Source: Heyndrickxia sporothermodurans (GTDB lineage Bacteria; Bacillota; Bacilli; Bacillales; Bacillaceae_C). From it: a stretch of 32,868 nucleotides of DNA. How positions within the stretch are numbered: position 1 is the stretch's first letter; each line of letters starts with the position of its first letter. Location of the stretch: NCBI RefSeq assembly GCF_016785185.1, contig NZ_JAEKDY010000031.1. One strand, given 5' to 3'. The notes below the pieces were generated by a model. It ran no database searches. It was not told the origin of the DNA and was given only the letters and a program-made list of their open reading frames with translations. Below are positions 25,025 through 32,512 of the stretch, one piece after another. The position numbers were made by a program, and so were the translations under genes.

Positions 25025-25045
25025 AGGGCTTTTTAGTGACCTACC

Positions 25046-25087
25046 AAATAAGGACCTATTTCATTTTGAAATAGGTCCTTATTTTTT
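25046..25087. terminator. Strong bidirectional terminator
   Basis: A perfect 18-bp stem (25046-25063 with 25067-25084) around a TTT loop, with T-rich flank on the right. It separates the efflux gene from modA. Confidence 0.92.
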
Positions 25088-25108
25088 GAGGCAAGAAAAA
25101 TCGGTCTG

Positions 25109-25137
25109 TTGTTCTGATAAGTATAAATATTTATAAT
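25109..25137 (+). promoter_or_regulatory. Promoter of modA
   Basis: TTGTTC (25109-25114), a 17-base spacer and TATAAT (25132-25137), about 38 bases before the modA start. Confidence 0.65.
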
Positions 25138-25174
25138 TAATAAGAATAAATTTTTATAAAGGAGGGTGGGGTAT

Positions 25175-25960
25175 TTGAAAAAGCTTTTTAACTTAGCGAC
25201 GGTAGCTATCTTAGTATTGGTTGTAGTTTCCGGGTGTTCCAATTCAAAAGAAAATAAAGAGTCTGATAAGCAAGTAGAATTGATAGTATCTGCAGCAGCG
25301 AGTTTACAAGATGCATTAAATGAAATCCGAAATGATTTTGTTAAAGAACACCCTCAAATAAAGGTGAATTTTAATTTTGGCTCCTCTGGGGCATTGCAAC
25401 AGCAAATACTGCAAGGTGCGCCTGCTGATCTATTTTTCTCGGCAGCTGAAGACAAATTTATGAAATTAATTCAAAAGAGGTTCATCGATAAAGAAAAAGG
25501 TACTGATCTCGTAAGAAATGAACTCGTCCTTGTTGTTTCTAAAAATTCCAAAACAGACATCCACTCGTTTGAAGATATACCGAAAGTTGAAAAGATTGCC
25601 ATTGGCACCCCAGAATCAGTTCCGGCTGGGCAGTATGCGAAGGAAACGTTAGAACATTTACATTTGTGGGAGGATGTTAAAGGCAAAGCTGTATATGCTA
25701 AAGATGTTCGCCAAGTACTTACATATGTAGAAACGGGAAATGTTGATGCAGGAATTGTCTACAAAACGGATGCCTTGAGTTCGAATAAAGTAGAAATTGT
25801 AGCAACCGCTACGGAAAATTCACATGCACCGATTATTTATCCCATTGGAATCGTTAAAAACACCTCACATCCAAAAGAAACTCAACTTTTTTATGATTAT
25901 TTACAAAGTGAATCAGGGATAAAGGTTTTAGAAAAGTATGGATTTAAGGGGTTAAAATAA
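25175..25960 (+). CDS. modA: Molybdate ABC transporter substrate-binding lipoprotein
   Basis: A 261-residue periplasmic-binding-protein type lipoprotein that captures molybdate (or tungstate) outside the membrane. The signal peptide ends in the lipobox VSGC. The ModA signature is clear: LIVSAAASLQDALNEI, NFGSSGALQQQILQGAPADLFFSA, GTPESVPAGQYAKETL, DVRQVLTYVETGNVDAGIVYKTDA. The start is a TTG at 25175, chosen because AAGGAGG lies 9 bases upstream and it gives a normal lipoprotein leader. modB follows after four bases. No molybdenum-cofactor riboswitch is visible. Confidence 0.94.
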   Translation: MKKLFNLATVAILVLVVVSGCSNSKENKESDKQVELIVSAAASLQDALNEIRNDFVKEHPQIKVNFNFGSSGALQQQILQGAPADLFFSAAEDKFMKLIQKRFIDKEKGTDLVRNELVLVVSKNSKTDIHSFEDIPKVEKIAIGTPESVPAGQYAKETLEHLHLWEDVKGKAVYAKDVRQVLTYVETGNVDAGIVYKTDALSSNKVEIVATATENSHAPIIYPIGIVKNTSHPKETQLFYDYLQSESGIKVLEKYGFKGLK

Positions 25961-25964
25961 AAAA

Positions 25965-26621
25965 ATGGCTACTAATTTTTGGTCACCAGTCATACTATCA
26001 ATCGAAATTGCAATTTTCTCATGTATTGTCGTATTTATTTTTGGAATAATTTTTGGAAAGTTTATGGCAAATCGATGGTTTAAAGGGAAGGCGATCATTG
26101 AAACGATTTTTCTTTTACCACTCGTCTTACCTCCAACTGTAGTTGGCTTTTTGCTAATTATTTTCTTTGGGCGAAATAGTCTGATTGGTCAGCTAATTGA
26201 ATCGATCTTTCAACAACCAATCATGTTTACGTGGTGGGCAGCTGTTCTTGCTGCGATCGTTGTTGCTTTCCCATTAATGTATCAATCATGTAAAACAGGT
26301 TTTGAATCGGTCGATAAGGATATTGAAAATGCGGCCCGTGTGGATGGGGCGGGCGAATTCAACATCTTCCTATTTATTTCGTTACCTTTATCATTGAAAG
26401 TTATTATTTCAGGTGCAATTATGAGCTTTGCGCGGGCCTTAGGTGAATTTGGAGCAACTTTAATGTTCGCCGGAAATATTCCGGGAAAGACGCAAACTAC
26501 CCCAACTGCAATATACATAGCGATTGACTCAGGGAACATGGAAATGGCCTGGCTATGGGTAGCATGTATGATTGGGATTTCTTTTCTTATGTTGTTTGGT
26601 ATTCAGTTGATGAGGAAGTAA
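25965..26621 (+). CDS. modB: Molybdate ABC transporter permease
   Basis: 218 residues with five or six membrane helices. The ABC-permease EAA loop is ENAARVDGAGEFNIFLFISLPLSLK, and LPLVLPPTVVGFLL and ARALGEFGATLMFAGN are typical of ModB. It forms the channel for molybdate import with ModA. No ATPase (modC) follows: a terminator lies 14 bases after the stop and the next gene is on the other strand. B. subtilis YvgL-YvgM (ModA-ModB) show the same arrangement, so an ATPase encoded elsewhere must serve it. Confidence 0.94.
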   Translation: MATNFWSPVILSIEIAIFSCIVVFIFGIIFGKFMANRWFKGKAIIETIFLLPLVLPPTVVGFLLIIFFGRNSLIGQLIESIFQQPIMFTWWAAVLAAIVVAFPLMYQSCKTGFESVDKDIENAARVDGAGEFNIFLFISLPLSLKVIISGAIMSFARALGEFGATLMFAGNIPGKTQTTPTAIYIAIDSGNMEMAWLWVACMIGISFLMLFGIQLMRK

Positions 26622-26634
26622 TAAAAATTGCTAC

Positions 26635-26667
26635 AAAAAAGCGATTCAATTGTAGAATCGCTTTTTT
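26635..26667. terminator. Bidirectional terminator between modB and the SLAP gene
   Basis: AAAAAAGCGATTC (26635-26647) pairs with GAATCGCTTTTTT (26655-26667), giving a U-run in both directions for the convergent genes. Confidence 0.9.
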
Positions 26668-26673
26668 GATACC

Positions 26674-27051
26674 TTATTCCATTTCAATATAGCCATTCAT
26701 TAAATCCGCCTTTTGATGAAAACTATCAGCAGGAAAAATAAACGTCCACGGCATGCTTGTTTTCTTTTCCACTAATAAGTTTGGAATGGAGAAGGTATGA
26801 TCAGCAATCATTTTATTGTTTTCATAATAAAGCAGTTTTTTATTTTTGAAAGTAACAGGATGTTCACTGAAATTATGAATTAGTGTGGTCACTAATAATT
26901 CTCCCTTATGATTTATTGCTTGCCACAGAGGTGTAAATTGAATGCTATTATCATTGGAGTAATTTGTTTTGAAAAAAACATTTTTAATTCGTTCACGATC
27001 ATTATCAGATAGTGTTTTATCCCAGGCTGATTCAAATTGCAGCTTTTGCAT
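26674..27051 (-). CDS. SLAP domain-containing protein
   Basis: 125 residues matching the SLAP domain seen in Bacillaceae proteins linked to the accessory Sec / S-layer assembly locus: FTPLWQAINHKGELLVTTLIHN, then KKLLYYENNKMIADHTFSIPNL and KTSMPWTFIFP. There is no signal peptide or membrane segment, so it is cytoplasmic as it stands. No accessory Sec or S-layer gene is nearby. Role unknown. Ribosome binding site AAAAGAGGTG precedes the ATG. Confidence 0.85.
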   Translation of the reverse strand: MQKLQFESAWDKTLSDNDRERIKNVFFKTNYSNDNSIQFTPLWQAINHKGELLVTTLIHNFSEHPVTFKNKKLLYYENNKMIADHTFSIPNLLVEKKTSMPWTFIFPADSFHQKADLMNGYIEME

Positions 27052-27188
27052 TTAGTGACACCTCTTTTATAAGTTAAATTTACTTTATTTTAACACACTG
27101 GTTCATTTCGTTATCAAAAGTAGAATTAGTATTTATTTCTAATAAATAATTTCGCAATTTTTAGAATGATAACGGATTCACAAAGATG

Positions 27189-27197
27189 TGCTATAAT
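27189..27197 (+). promoter_or_regulatory. Extended -10 promoter of the proline dehydrogenase gene
   Basis: TGCTATAAT is a perfect extended -10 (TGnTATAAT). The sequence 17 bases further up is not a good -35, as is usual for this class. The start codon is about 93 bases downstream. Confidence 0.55.
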
Positions 27198-27289
27198 ATT
27201 ATAGAAGTACTTTTATAAAGATTATCGCTATTTAGTAAACTGCTAAAATACTAAAAAATATAAAAAACTAATTGTAAGGAGAAATCGCC

Positions 27290-28267
27290 ATGTTGAAAGA
27301 TCTTTTTATGGGCTTATCCCAGAACCAATTATTAAATAGTGCAGCTAAGAAATATGGGTTAAAGCTGGGAGCGCAAAATGTTGTAGCCGGAACGAATATA
27401 GAAGAGACCATCAAGAGTATTAAAGAGCTTAACTCCCACGGGATCTCCTGTACGGTTGATAATTTAGGAGAGTTCGTCTATGAAAAAGAAGAGGCGACAG
27501 AAGCGAAGGAACAAATTCTTAAAGTGATAGACGCGATCCATGAAAATGATGTGGATGCACATATTTCTTTAAAACCAACACAATTAGGTTTAGATATTGA
27601 TTATACATTCTGTTTAAATAACTTAGAGGAAATTGTTGATAGAGCGAGCAAATATAACATTCATGTCAATATTGATATGGAAGATAATAGTCATCTGCAA
27701 CCTTCATTCGATCTTTTAGATGAGTTATCAAGAAATTATGATAATGTAGGAACGGTCATCCAAGCATATTTTTATAGAGCGGAAGAGGATATTCAAAAGT
27801 ATAAAAATTTCCGCTTACGTATTGTAAAAGGTGCTTATAAAGAGCCGAAGGAATTTGCTTATCAAGAGAAGAAAGAGATCGATGAAAATTTCATTAAATT
27901 AATTGAGTGGCATTTATTAAATGGAAAGTTTACATCGATTGCTACTCATGACCATAATATCATTAATCATGTAAAGAAATTTGTAAAAGCAAACAATATT
28001 CCTAATGATAAATTCGAGTTTCAAATGCTGTATGGATTCAGAAGAGAAATGCAATTACAGTTGGCAAGCGAAGGATATAACTTCTGCACGTATGTACCTT
28101 TCGGAAGTGACTGGTATGGCTACTTCATGAGGCGTCTTGCTGAAAGGCCACAAAATTTAAATCTAGTTGTAAAACAAGTCTTTAATAAGAAAACGAACAC
28201 AGTCATCGGTGTCGCGGCTGGTGCATTTTTATTAGGTAGATTAACTAAGAAAAATAAAAAGAAATAA
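27290..28267 (+). CDS. Proline dehydrogenase (PutB/PutM/FadM family)
   Basis: A 325-residue FAD-dependent enzyme that oxidises L-proline to pyrroline-5-carboxylate. It is the stand-alone Gram-positive type with a TIM-barrel core: ISLKPTQLGLDID, VNIDMEDNSHLQPSFDLL, GTVIQAYFYRAEEDI, RIVKGAYKEPKEFAY, IATHDHNI, FEFQMLYGFRREMQ, and the substrate-site helix WYGYFMRRLAERPQN with its two Arg. The C-terminus adds a hydrophobic, Lys-ended tail (VIGVAAGAFLLGRLTKKNKKK) that may touch the membrane. TAAGGAG precedes the ATG. No pyrroline-5-carboxylate dehydrogenase or proline permease is adjacent, so I leave the choice between PutB-like and FadM-like paralogues open. Confidence 0.92.
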   Translation: MLKDLFMGLSQNQLLNSAAKKYGLKLGAQNVVAGTNIEETIKSIKELNSHGISCTVDNLGEFVYEKEEATEAKEQILKVIDAIHENDVDAHISLKPTQLGLDIDYTFCLNNLEEIVDRASKYNIHVNIDMEDNSHLQPSFDLLDELSRNYDNVGTVIQAYFYRAEEDIQKYKNFRLRIVKGAYKEPKEFAYQEKKEIDENFIKLIEWHLLNGKFTSIATHDHNIINHVKKFVKANNIPNDKFEFQMLYGFRREMQLQLASEGYNFCTYVPFGSDWYGYFMRRLAERPQNLNLVVKQVFNKKTNTVIGVAAGAFLLGRLTKKNKKK

Positions 28268-28287
28268 TAGATTCTATAAAATATAAA

Positions 28288-28321
28288 AAAACCAGATCCA
28301 ATCGTAATTGGACCTGGTTTT
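28288..28321. terminator. Bidirectional terminator
   Basis: AAAACCAGATCCAAT pairs with ATTGGACCTGGTTTT with one mismatch around a CGTA loop; A-rich on the left and T-rich on the right. It serves the convergent proline dehydrogenase and stress-protein genes. Confidence 0.9.
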
Positions 28322-28332
28322 CTATATTTTAA

Positions 28333-28779
28333 CTAGTCATTGTTTTGACGTGAGCGAGCTTCTCCGCCTTTTTCACCAATCTCTTGATAGAATTCTTTGT
28401 CATGATTTTTAGAAGTAGCTTCTCCGCCTTTTTCGCCAATCCTTTGATAGAATTCTTTGTCATGGTTTTCAGCAGTAGCTTCTCCACCTTTTTGTCCAAT
28501 ATCTTGATAGAAGTCTTTATCGTGGTTTTTCGCGGTAGCTTCTCCACCTTTTTGACCAATTTCCTGATAGAATTCTTTATCATGGTTTTTGGCGGTAGCC
28601 TCTCCGCCTTTTTGACCAATTTCCTGATAGAATTCTTTGTCATGGTTTTTTGCGGTAGCTTCTCCACCTTTTTGACCAATTTCTTCATAAAACTCTTTGT
28701 CGTGATTTCTAGCGGTAGCTTCTCCGCCTTTACGTCCTGCTTCTTCTGTACTCATAGTTTTAGATTTGTTGTCAGCCAT
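28333..28779 (-). CDS. KGG-repeat general stress protein (GsiB-like hydrophilin)
   Basis: 148 residues, very hydrophilic, made of seven KGG motifs at a 20-residue period (GQKGGEATAKNHDKEFYQEI and variants) after a short leader. This is the KGG stress-protein repeat of B. subtilis GsiB, which has five copies in 123 residues. GsiB relatives are LEA-like hydrophilins thought to protect against desiccation, heat and starvation. The repeat is also a 60-bp DNA repeat, so it can expand or contract by recombination. TTAAGGAGAGG precedes the ATG, and a consensus sigma-B promoter lies about 55 bases upstream. Confidence 0.93.
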   Translation of the reverse strand: MADNKSKTMSTEEAGRKGGEATARNHDKEFYEEIGQKGGEATAKNHDKEFYQEIGQKGGEATAKNHDKEFYQEIGQKGGEATAKNHDKDFYQDIGQKGGEATAENHDKEFYQRIGEKGGEATSKNHDKEFYQEIGEKGGEARSRQNND

Positions 28780-28831
28780 TAAAATCCTCTCCTTAATAGA
28801 AGTTTTTTTAATAATGCTTACATTGATATGT

Positions 28832-28856
28832 ATACCCGGGACATGTAGAGTTAAAC
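28832..28856 (-). promoter_or_regulatory. Sigma-B promoter of the KGG-repeat gene
   Basis: On the minus strand GTTTAA (28856-28851), a 13-base spacer and GGGTAT (28837-28832) match the sigma-B consensus at every position. The spacer length equals that of the katE promoter. Confidence 0.9.
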
Positions 28857-28909
28857 AAACAAATGATAGTTTTATAGAAAAGAGACAAATGAAGGAGGAA
28901 GTTATCTTA

Positions 28910-29599
28910 CTAATCTTCCGCTTCTTTTGCCTTATTTGCCTTACATTTTATTTTGTCGTACGTATTATAGATCATCTCTTTATACGGCGTATGTGGAAGT
29001 GGCGAAATCTTTTCCACAGCTATTTTTGCCGATTCTAGTGCTAAATCTATTTTTTGTAATTCAACATAACAAAGAGCTTTGTACGAATCCGTTACATAAA
29101 ATAGTGATAAATCAAATGGGTGATGAAAGTTCTCGGGTATTTCTACTTTTTTAAGATAAAGGAGTGCTTCTTTAAAAAGTCCAAGTCCATATAAGGCTTT
29201 ACCTTTTTCAAGATAAAACCAAAATCTGAAACTTCCTATATCCTTTGAATCTAAGTTGTATTGATTGATCAATTGCAAAGCATGCTGATAATTATGATCT
29301 TCAGCGATGAGTGCCATAATTTGAAATAATTCATGGGCTAAAATGGAGTGCCTATCATCAGCAAATTCACCGTACTGTTTCCACTTTTTTATATAATACT
29401 CCCTTTTCTCTTTATTATGTGACATAAGTGCTTCCGCTGCAGCAAGTCTATATAAATCATCTATTCGATAATATAGACGGTTTTCTTTTGAAAAATCAAT
29501 TGCCTTTTCCATAACATGTATCGCCGTTTTTGAATCACCAATAGCGAAATATAAAATGGCTTCATGATAATCAAGATCAAGTCGAGTCATTGGATTCAT
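28910..29599 (-). pseudogene. TPR-repeat protein, 5'-truncated
   Basis: About 230 residues of helical TPR-like repeats (HEAILYFAIGDSKTAIHVMEKAIDF, FWFYLEKGKALYGLGLFKEALLYLKKV, YKALCYVELQKIDLALESAKIAVEKI). This resembles the C-terminal half of a Xre-HTH/TPR regulator or a Rap-type protein. There is no ribosome binding site before the ATGs at 29599 or 29590, and protein-like sequence continues upstream in frame for nine codons to a stop at about 29629. The N-terminal part is therefore missing. The break lies beside the broken start of the MFS fragment on the other strand, which points to one deletion. Confidence 0.7.
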
Positions 29600-29639
29600 G
29601 TAAGCTTGTTTCGAAGTATTTTCCTTTTATACGCTACTA

Positions 29640-29954
29640 ATGTTTGCTCTCGGTGCGATGGTTATTTTCTTCAATACACCAATGCAAATAATGTTACAAA
29701 AGCAAATTGATGATGATTACAAAGGGAGAATTTTCTCCATCCTTGAAACGATGTCATTGGCTCTAATGCCGCTAGGGATGATTCTTTATGGATTTTTGTA
29801 TGATGTCTTTCCTGCTCAATGGATATTATTGCTATCGGCAGCACTCCTCATTGGAATTGTACTCATACTTGCAAGACCCTCCGTCCTTCATAAAGCACAT
29901 CCACAGCTTAGTATACGGAAAAAATTCAATGGGGAAACTGGGGCTGTTTCGTGA
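29640..29954 (+). pseudogene. MFS transporter, C-terminal fragment
   Basis: About 104 residues corresponding to the last three or so membrane segments of a 12-helix major facilitator. MQIMLQKQIDDDYKGRIFSILETMSLALMPLGMILYGFLYD is typical of the drug-efflux MFS proteins of the macrolide-efflux type. A full protein would be about 400 residues. Protein-like sequence continues in frame upstream to a stop at 29602-29604, and there is no ribosome binding site. It should be inactive. A terminator at 30019-30065 still follows it. Confidence 0.75.
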
Positions 29955-30018
29955 AGAAGTTATCAACAATACAATGTGTTTTGGATGAAAAAGAACAAAC
30001 CAATGAAAAATGATAAAC

Positions 30019-30065
30019 GCTGTCTCAAAATGTATGTTTGGCTTACTTTTTGAGATGGCTTTTTT
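30019..30065 (+). terminator. Terminator after the MFS fragment
   Basis: GCTGTCTCAAAA (30019-30030) pairs with TTTTGAGATGGC (30048-30059), two G-U pairs, followed by six U residues. Confidence 0.85.
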
Positions 30066-30122
30066 GTGGAATTATCGTTCTTACATTAAATGTAGCAAGA
30101 TTTGCAATAGGAATTTTATCAC

Positions 30123-30151
30123 TTGACGCAATTATTTAATACTCATATTAT
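30123..30151 (+). promoter_or_regulatory. Promoter of the sulfur-uptake operon
   Basis: TTGACG (30123-30128), a 17-base spacer and TATTAT (30146-30151), 45 bases before the start codon of the transporter gene. Confidence 0.7.
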
Positions 30152-30195
30152 ATAATACATATAAGTTTACTTGGAATTGAAAGGGGGAAAACAAA

Positions 30196-31266
30196 ATGTT
30201 TCAAATGATTGTTACTGGGTTGCTTTGTGGAGCATTACTAGGCTTTGTTATGCAAAGAGGTCGATTTTGTCTTACTGGTGGATTTCGTGATATGTACATC
30301 GCTAAAGATAATCGAATGTTTTATGCACTACTCATTGCAATTGCTATTCAAAGTGTAGGGGTATTTTCACTTATCCAATTTGGTGTGATTGAGTTTTCAG
30401 CAGGAAGTTTTCCATGGTTAGCAGTCATTTTAGGTTCTTTTGTATTTGGAATTGGAATCGTTCTAGCTGGAGGCTGTGCAACCGGTACATGGTATCGTGC
30501 TGGTGAAGGACTCCTAGGAAGCTGGATTGCCCTTTTTGGGTATATGTTCATGAGTGCTGTTATGAAATCCGGATTACTCGTTCCAGTTAATCAATCGATT
30601 CAGTCTGTACAATTACCATCTAATTCGATTGCAGAAACAACCGGTTTATCCGTATGGATCTATATTTTACTATTTGTAGCGATTGTCGTAGGAATTGTTA
30701 TAAAACAACAAAAAAAGCCGAAAATTGCAATTCCGACCATGAAACCTAAACGTACAGGACTAGCACATTTGTTATTTGAAAAACGGTGGCACCCATTTTT
30801 TTCAGCTATTTTAGTAGGGCTAATTGCCATTTTAGCATGGCCTCTTAGTGAAGCTACTGGAAGAATGTCCGGTTTAGGTATTACAACTCCATCAGCAAAT
30901 ATTCTTCAATATTTGGTAACGGGAGATCGCTTGTTTGTTAACTGGGGTATTTTTCTGGTCTTAGGAATTTTCCTAGGTTCATTTATTGCCGCAAAAGGTA
31001 GCAACGAATTTCGATTCAGAATGCCGGATGCAAAAACTGGAATCACTAGTTTCATAGGTGGAAACCTAATGGGCTTTGGAGCGAGTTTGGCTGGTGGATG
31101 TTCTATTGGTAATGGATTGGTGATGACAGCGATGATGACGTGGCAAGGCTGGGTTTCCCTGTTGTTCATAATTTTGGGTACATGGACAGCATCATACTTC
31201 ATCTTTGTTCGTCCGAAAGTAAGGAAGAAATCACCTACTGTTCAAACAAAAATAAACATGGCTTAG
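30196..31266 (+). CDS. tsuA: YeeE/YedE family thiosulfate (sulfur) transporter, TsuA type
   Basis: 356 residues with about nine membrane helices. YeeE/TsuA proteins pass thiosulfate across the membrane through conserved Cys residues. Three Cys motifs of the family are visible: GRFCLTGGFRD (Cys25), LAGGCATGTWYRAGEG (Cys94) and LAGGCSIGNG (Cys302). GAAAGGGGG precedes the ATG. A TusA-like gene starts 11 bases after the stop, the same partnership as TsuA-TsuB in other bacteria. The product probably brings thiosulfate or a related sulfur compound into the cell for cysteine synthesis or sulfur relay. Confidence 0.9.
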   Translation: MFQMIVTGLLCGALLGFVMQRGRFCLTGGFRDMYIAKDNRMFYALLIAIAIQSVGVFSLIQFGVIEFSAGSFPWLAVILGSFVFGIGIVLAGGCATGTWYRAGEGLLGSWIALFGYMFMSAVMKSGLLVPVNQSIQSVQLPSNSIAETTGLSVWIYILLFVAIVVGIVIKQQKKPKIAIPTMKPKRTGLAHLLFEKRWHPFFSAILVGLIAILAWPLSEATGRMSGLGITTPSANILQYLVTGDRLFVNWGIFLVLGIFLGSFIAAKGSNEFRFRMPDAKTGITSFIGGNLMGFGASLAGGCSIGNGLVMTAMMTWQGWVSLLFIILGTWTASYFIFVRPKVRKKSPTVQTKINMA

Positions 31267-31277
31267 GAGGAAATGAA

Positions 31278-31502
31278 ATGCAAAAAGTTTTAGAAGTAAT
31301 GGGGCAAGTATGTCCTTTTCCATTGGTAGAAGCAAAATCAGCTATCGAAGAAATAGAATCAGGGGATGAACTAGTTATTAAATTTGACTGCACTCAGGCT
31401 ACAGAAAGTCTCCCGCGTTGGGCTGCAGAGGAAGGTCATGCAGTCACTAATTTTGAACAAATAGGAGATGCAGCCTGGACGATTAGTTTGAAAAAGAAAT
31501 AA
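31278..31502 (+). CDS. tsuB: TusA-like sulfurtransferase (TsuB type)
   Basis: 74 residues with the TusA/SirA fold. The active-site CPxP motif is VCPFPLVEAK (Cys12), which carries persulfide sulfur. It is expected to accept or process sulfur delivered by the transporter encoded just upstream. TAGGAGG lies 8 bases before this ATG. The open frame extends to 31140 inside tsuA, but the internal start with its ribosome binding site is clearly correct. Confidence 0.92.
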   Translation: MQKVLEVMGQVCPFPLVEAKSAIEEIESGDELVIKFDCTQATESLPRWAAEEGHAVTNFEQIGDAAWTISLKKK

Positions 31503-31600
31503 TAGTAGAAAGATGATTAATTATTAATTTTAAATAAATAACGGGTTCTCTTCTGGGGGACAAAAAAATAACATATGAAATCACACTAATTTGACAAAGA

Positions 31601-31638
31601 AAAAACTGCGCTTTTATTTAAAAATTGCAGTTTTTTTA
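31601..31638 (+). terminator. Terminator of tsuAB
   Basis: AAAAACTGC (31601-31609) pairs with GCAGTTTTT (31628-31636) with more Us following. It lies about 100 bases past the tsuB stop. Confidence 0.75.
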
Positions 31639-31776
31639 ACGTTATTAATCAACTTTTTACCGTGTGTTGATTAAACATCAACTATTCGGAAAAGCTGAAT
31701 TTATTTACAAGTTGAATATCTTTTGATATGACCCTATTATAACTGAATGTTGAATTTACCGTGTTTGAAAAATAAA

Positions 31777-31953
31777 CGGAAAAATTCCGTTTAAATTTGA
31801 AAATACTCATATTTTCCTAAAGATAAGGGGAGTTTTTCCGCTTATCTTATTCAAATCTTTGGATTTTGTCGCATTTAGAGCAGTTAACCGGAATATCTCC
31901 GCCTATATCTTCTTCTTAACCCACCCTTATATACAATAGACGGAAATTCTCCG
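31777..31953. repeat. Four degenerate hairpin repeats at 52/60/52-bp spacing
   Basis: Short inverted repeats CGGAAAAATTCCG (31777-31789), GGGGAGTTTTTCCG (31828-31841, flanked by AAGATAAG/CTTATCTT), CGGAATATCTCCG (31889-31901) and CGGAAATTCTCCG (31941-31953). Their ends are 52, 60 and 52 bases apart. The AAGATAAGG element also opens every unit of the 52-bp array at 7176. Confidence 0.6.
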
Positions 31954-32210
31954 CTTATGAATTCTCATACCTACACGAAAATCAACAATGAAAAATAATA
32001 GAGCCTCCAATATAATAAAAAATGAACATAAAATCAGTAATTAATATCGTAGAAAAATAGCATTGCACAACAGCTAATGTACAAGGTTAATTTAATGCTA
32101 AATCGCATGCGATTTACTTATATTGTCCCCTTCAAGAGAACCCGATACGTTCCTTCATAGTCTTTTTTTTATAGGTTTTACAATGAAAGAAAAACAATCA
32201 TTTTAGATTA

Positions 32211-32239
32211 TTGACTTATATAAAATAAAATAGTAATAT
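32211..32239 (+). promoter_or_regulatory. rRNA operon promoter P1
   Basis: TTGACT (32211-32216), 17 bases, TAATAT (32234-32239), overlapping a TATAAT three bases on. Confidence 0.65.
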
Positions 32240-32386
32240 AATAACTCTGCTAAATAAAATACAGCAGATTGAAAGATTTTTTTTAAAAAACTCGATTACA
32301 ATGTTGACATTATATTATTAGTCTGATAGAATTTATAAATGTCGCTGATACGAAAAAGATTTGAAAAAATTATTCCAAAAAAGTAT

Positions 32387-32415
32387 TTGACGATTAAAAG
32401 AAGATGTGATAATAT
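32387..32415 (+). promoter_or_regulatory. rRNA operon promoter P2
   Basis: TTGACG (32387-32392), 17 bases, TAATAT (32410-32415). Same spacing and -10 as P1, 176 bases downstream. A small TCGCTT/AAGCGA hairpin and a boxA-like leader (TTGATCTTTGAAAAC, 32444-32458) follow, as in Bacillus rrn leaders. Confidence 0.8.
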
Positions 32416-32512
32416 ATAAAAGTCGCTTACAAAAGCGAAGAAATTGATCTTTGAAAACTGAACAAAACGAAACGTCAATTAATTTATTTTAAACTAGAGC
32501 TATTTCAAACAT

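Larger units (their letters stand above)
31542..32144. mobile_element. Candidate MITE bounded by 22-bp inverted repeats
   Basis: CGGGTTCTCTT-CTG-GGGGACAA at 31542-31563 is matched in inverse orientation at 32123-32144, where the centre reads GAA; 19 of 22 positions agree. The 603-bp segment has no gene, as in miniature inverted-repeat elements. I see no target-site duplication, and the tsuAB terminator lies inside, so an old insertion or unrelated regulatory repeats are also possible. Confidence 0.4.
31503..32204. other. Gene-free region before the rRNA operon
   Basis: About 700 bases with no credible reading frame. It contains the tsuAB terminator, a 22-bp inverted repeat at its ends, four small CGGA...TCCG hairpins, and a 16-bp perfect palindrome AAATCGCATGCGATTT at 32100-32115. 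These are annotated or discussed separately. Confidence 0.6.

Noticed and set aside
25088..25174. Molybdenum cofactor riboswitch before modA
   Set aside because: The leader is too short and AT-rich, with an ordinary promoter and no aptamer-like pairing.
28329..28782. Two further long open frames over the KGG-repeat gene (119 aa on the same strand, 132 aa on the opposite strand)
   Set aside because: They are frame shadows of a 60-bp DNA repeat whose period is a multiple of three; only the KGG frame has a ribosome binding site, promoter and known family.
32296..32478. 60-residue minus-strand frame in the rRNA leader
   Set aside because: It overlaps the P2 promoter and boxA-like leader on the other strand and has no coding features.
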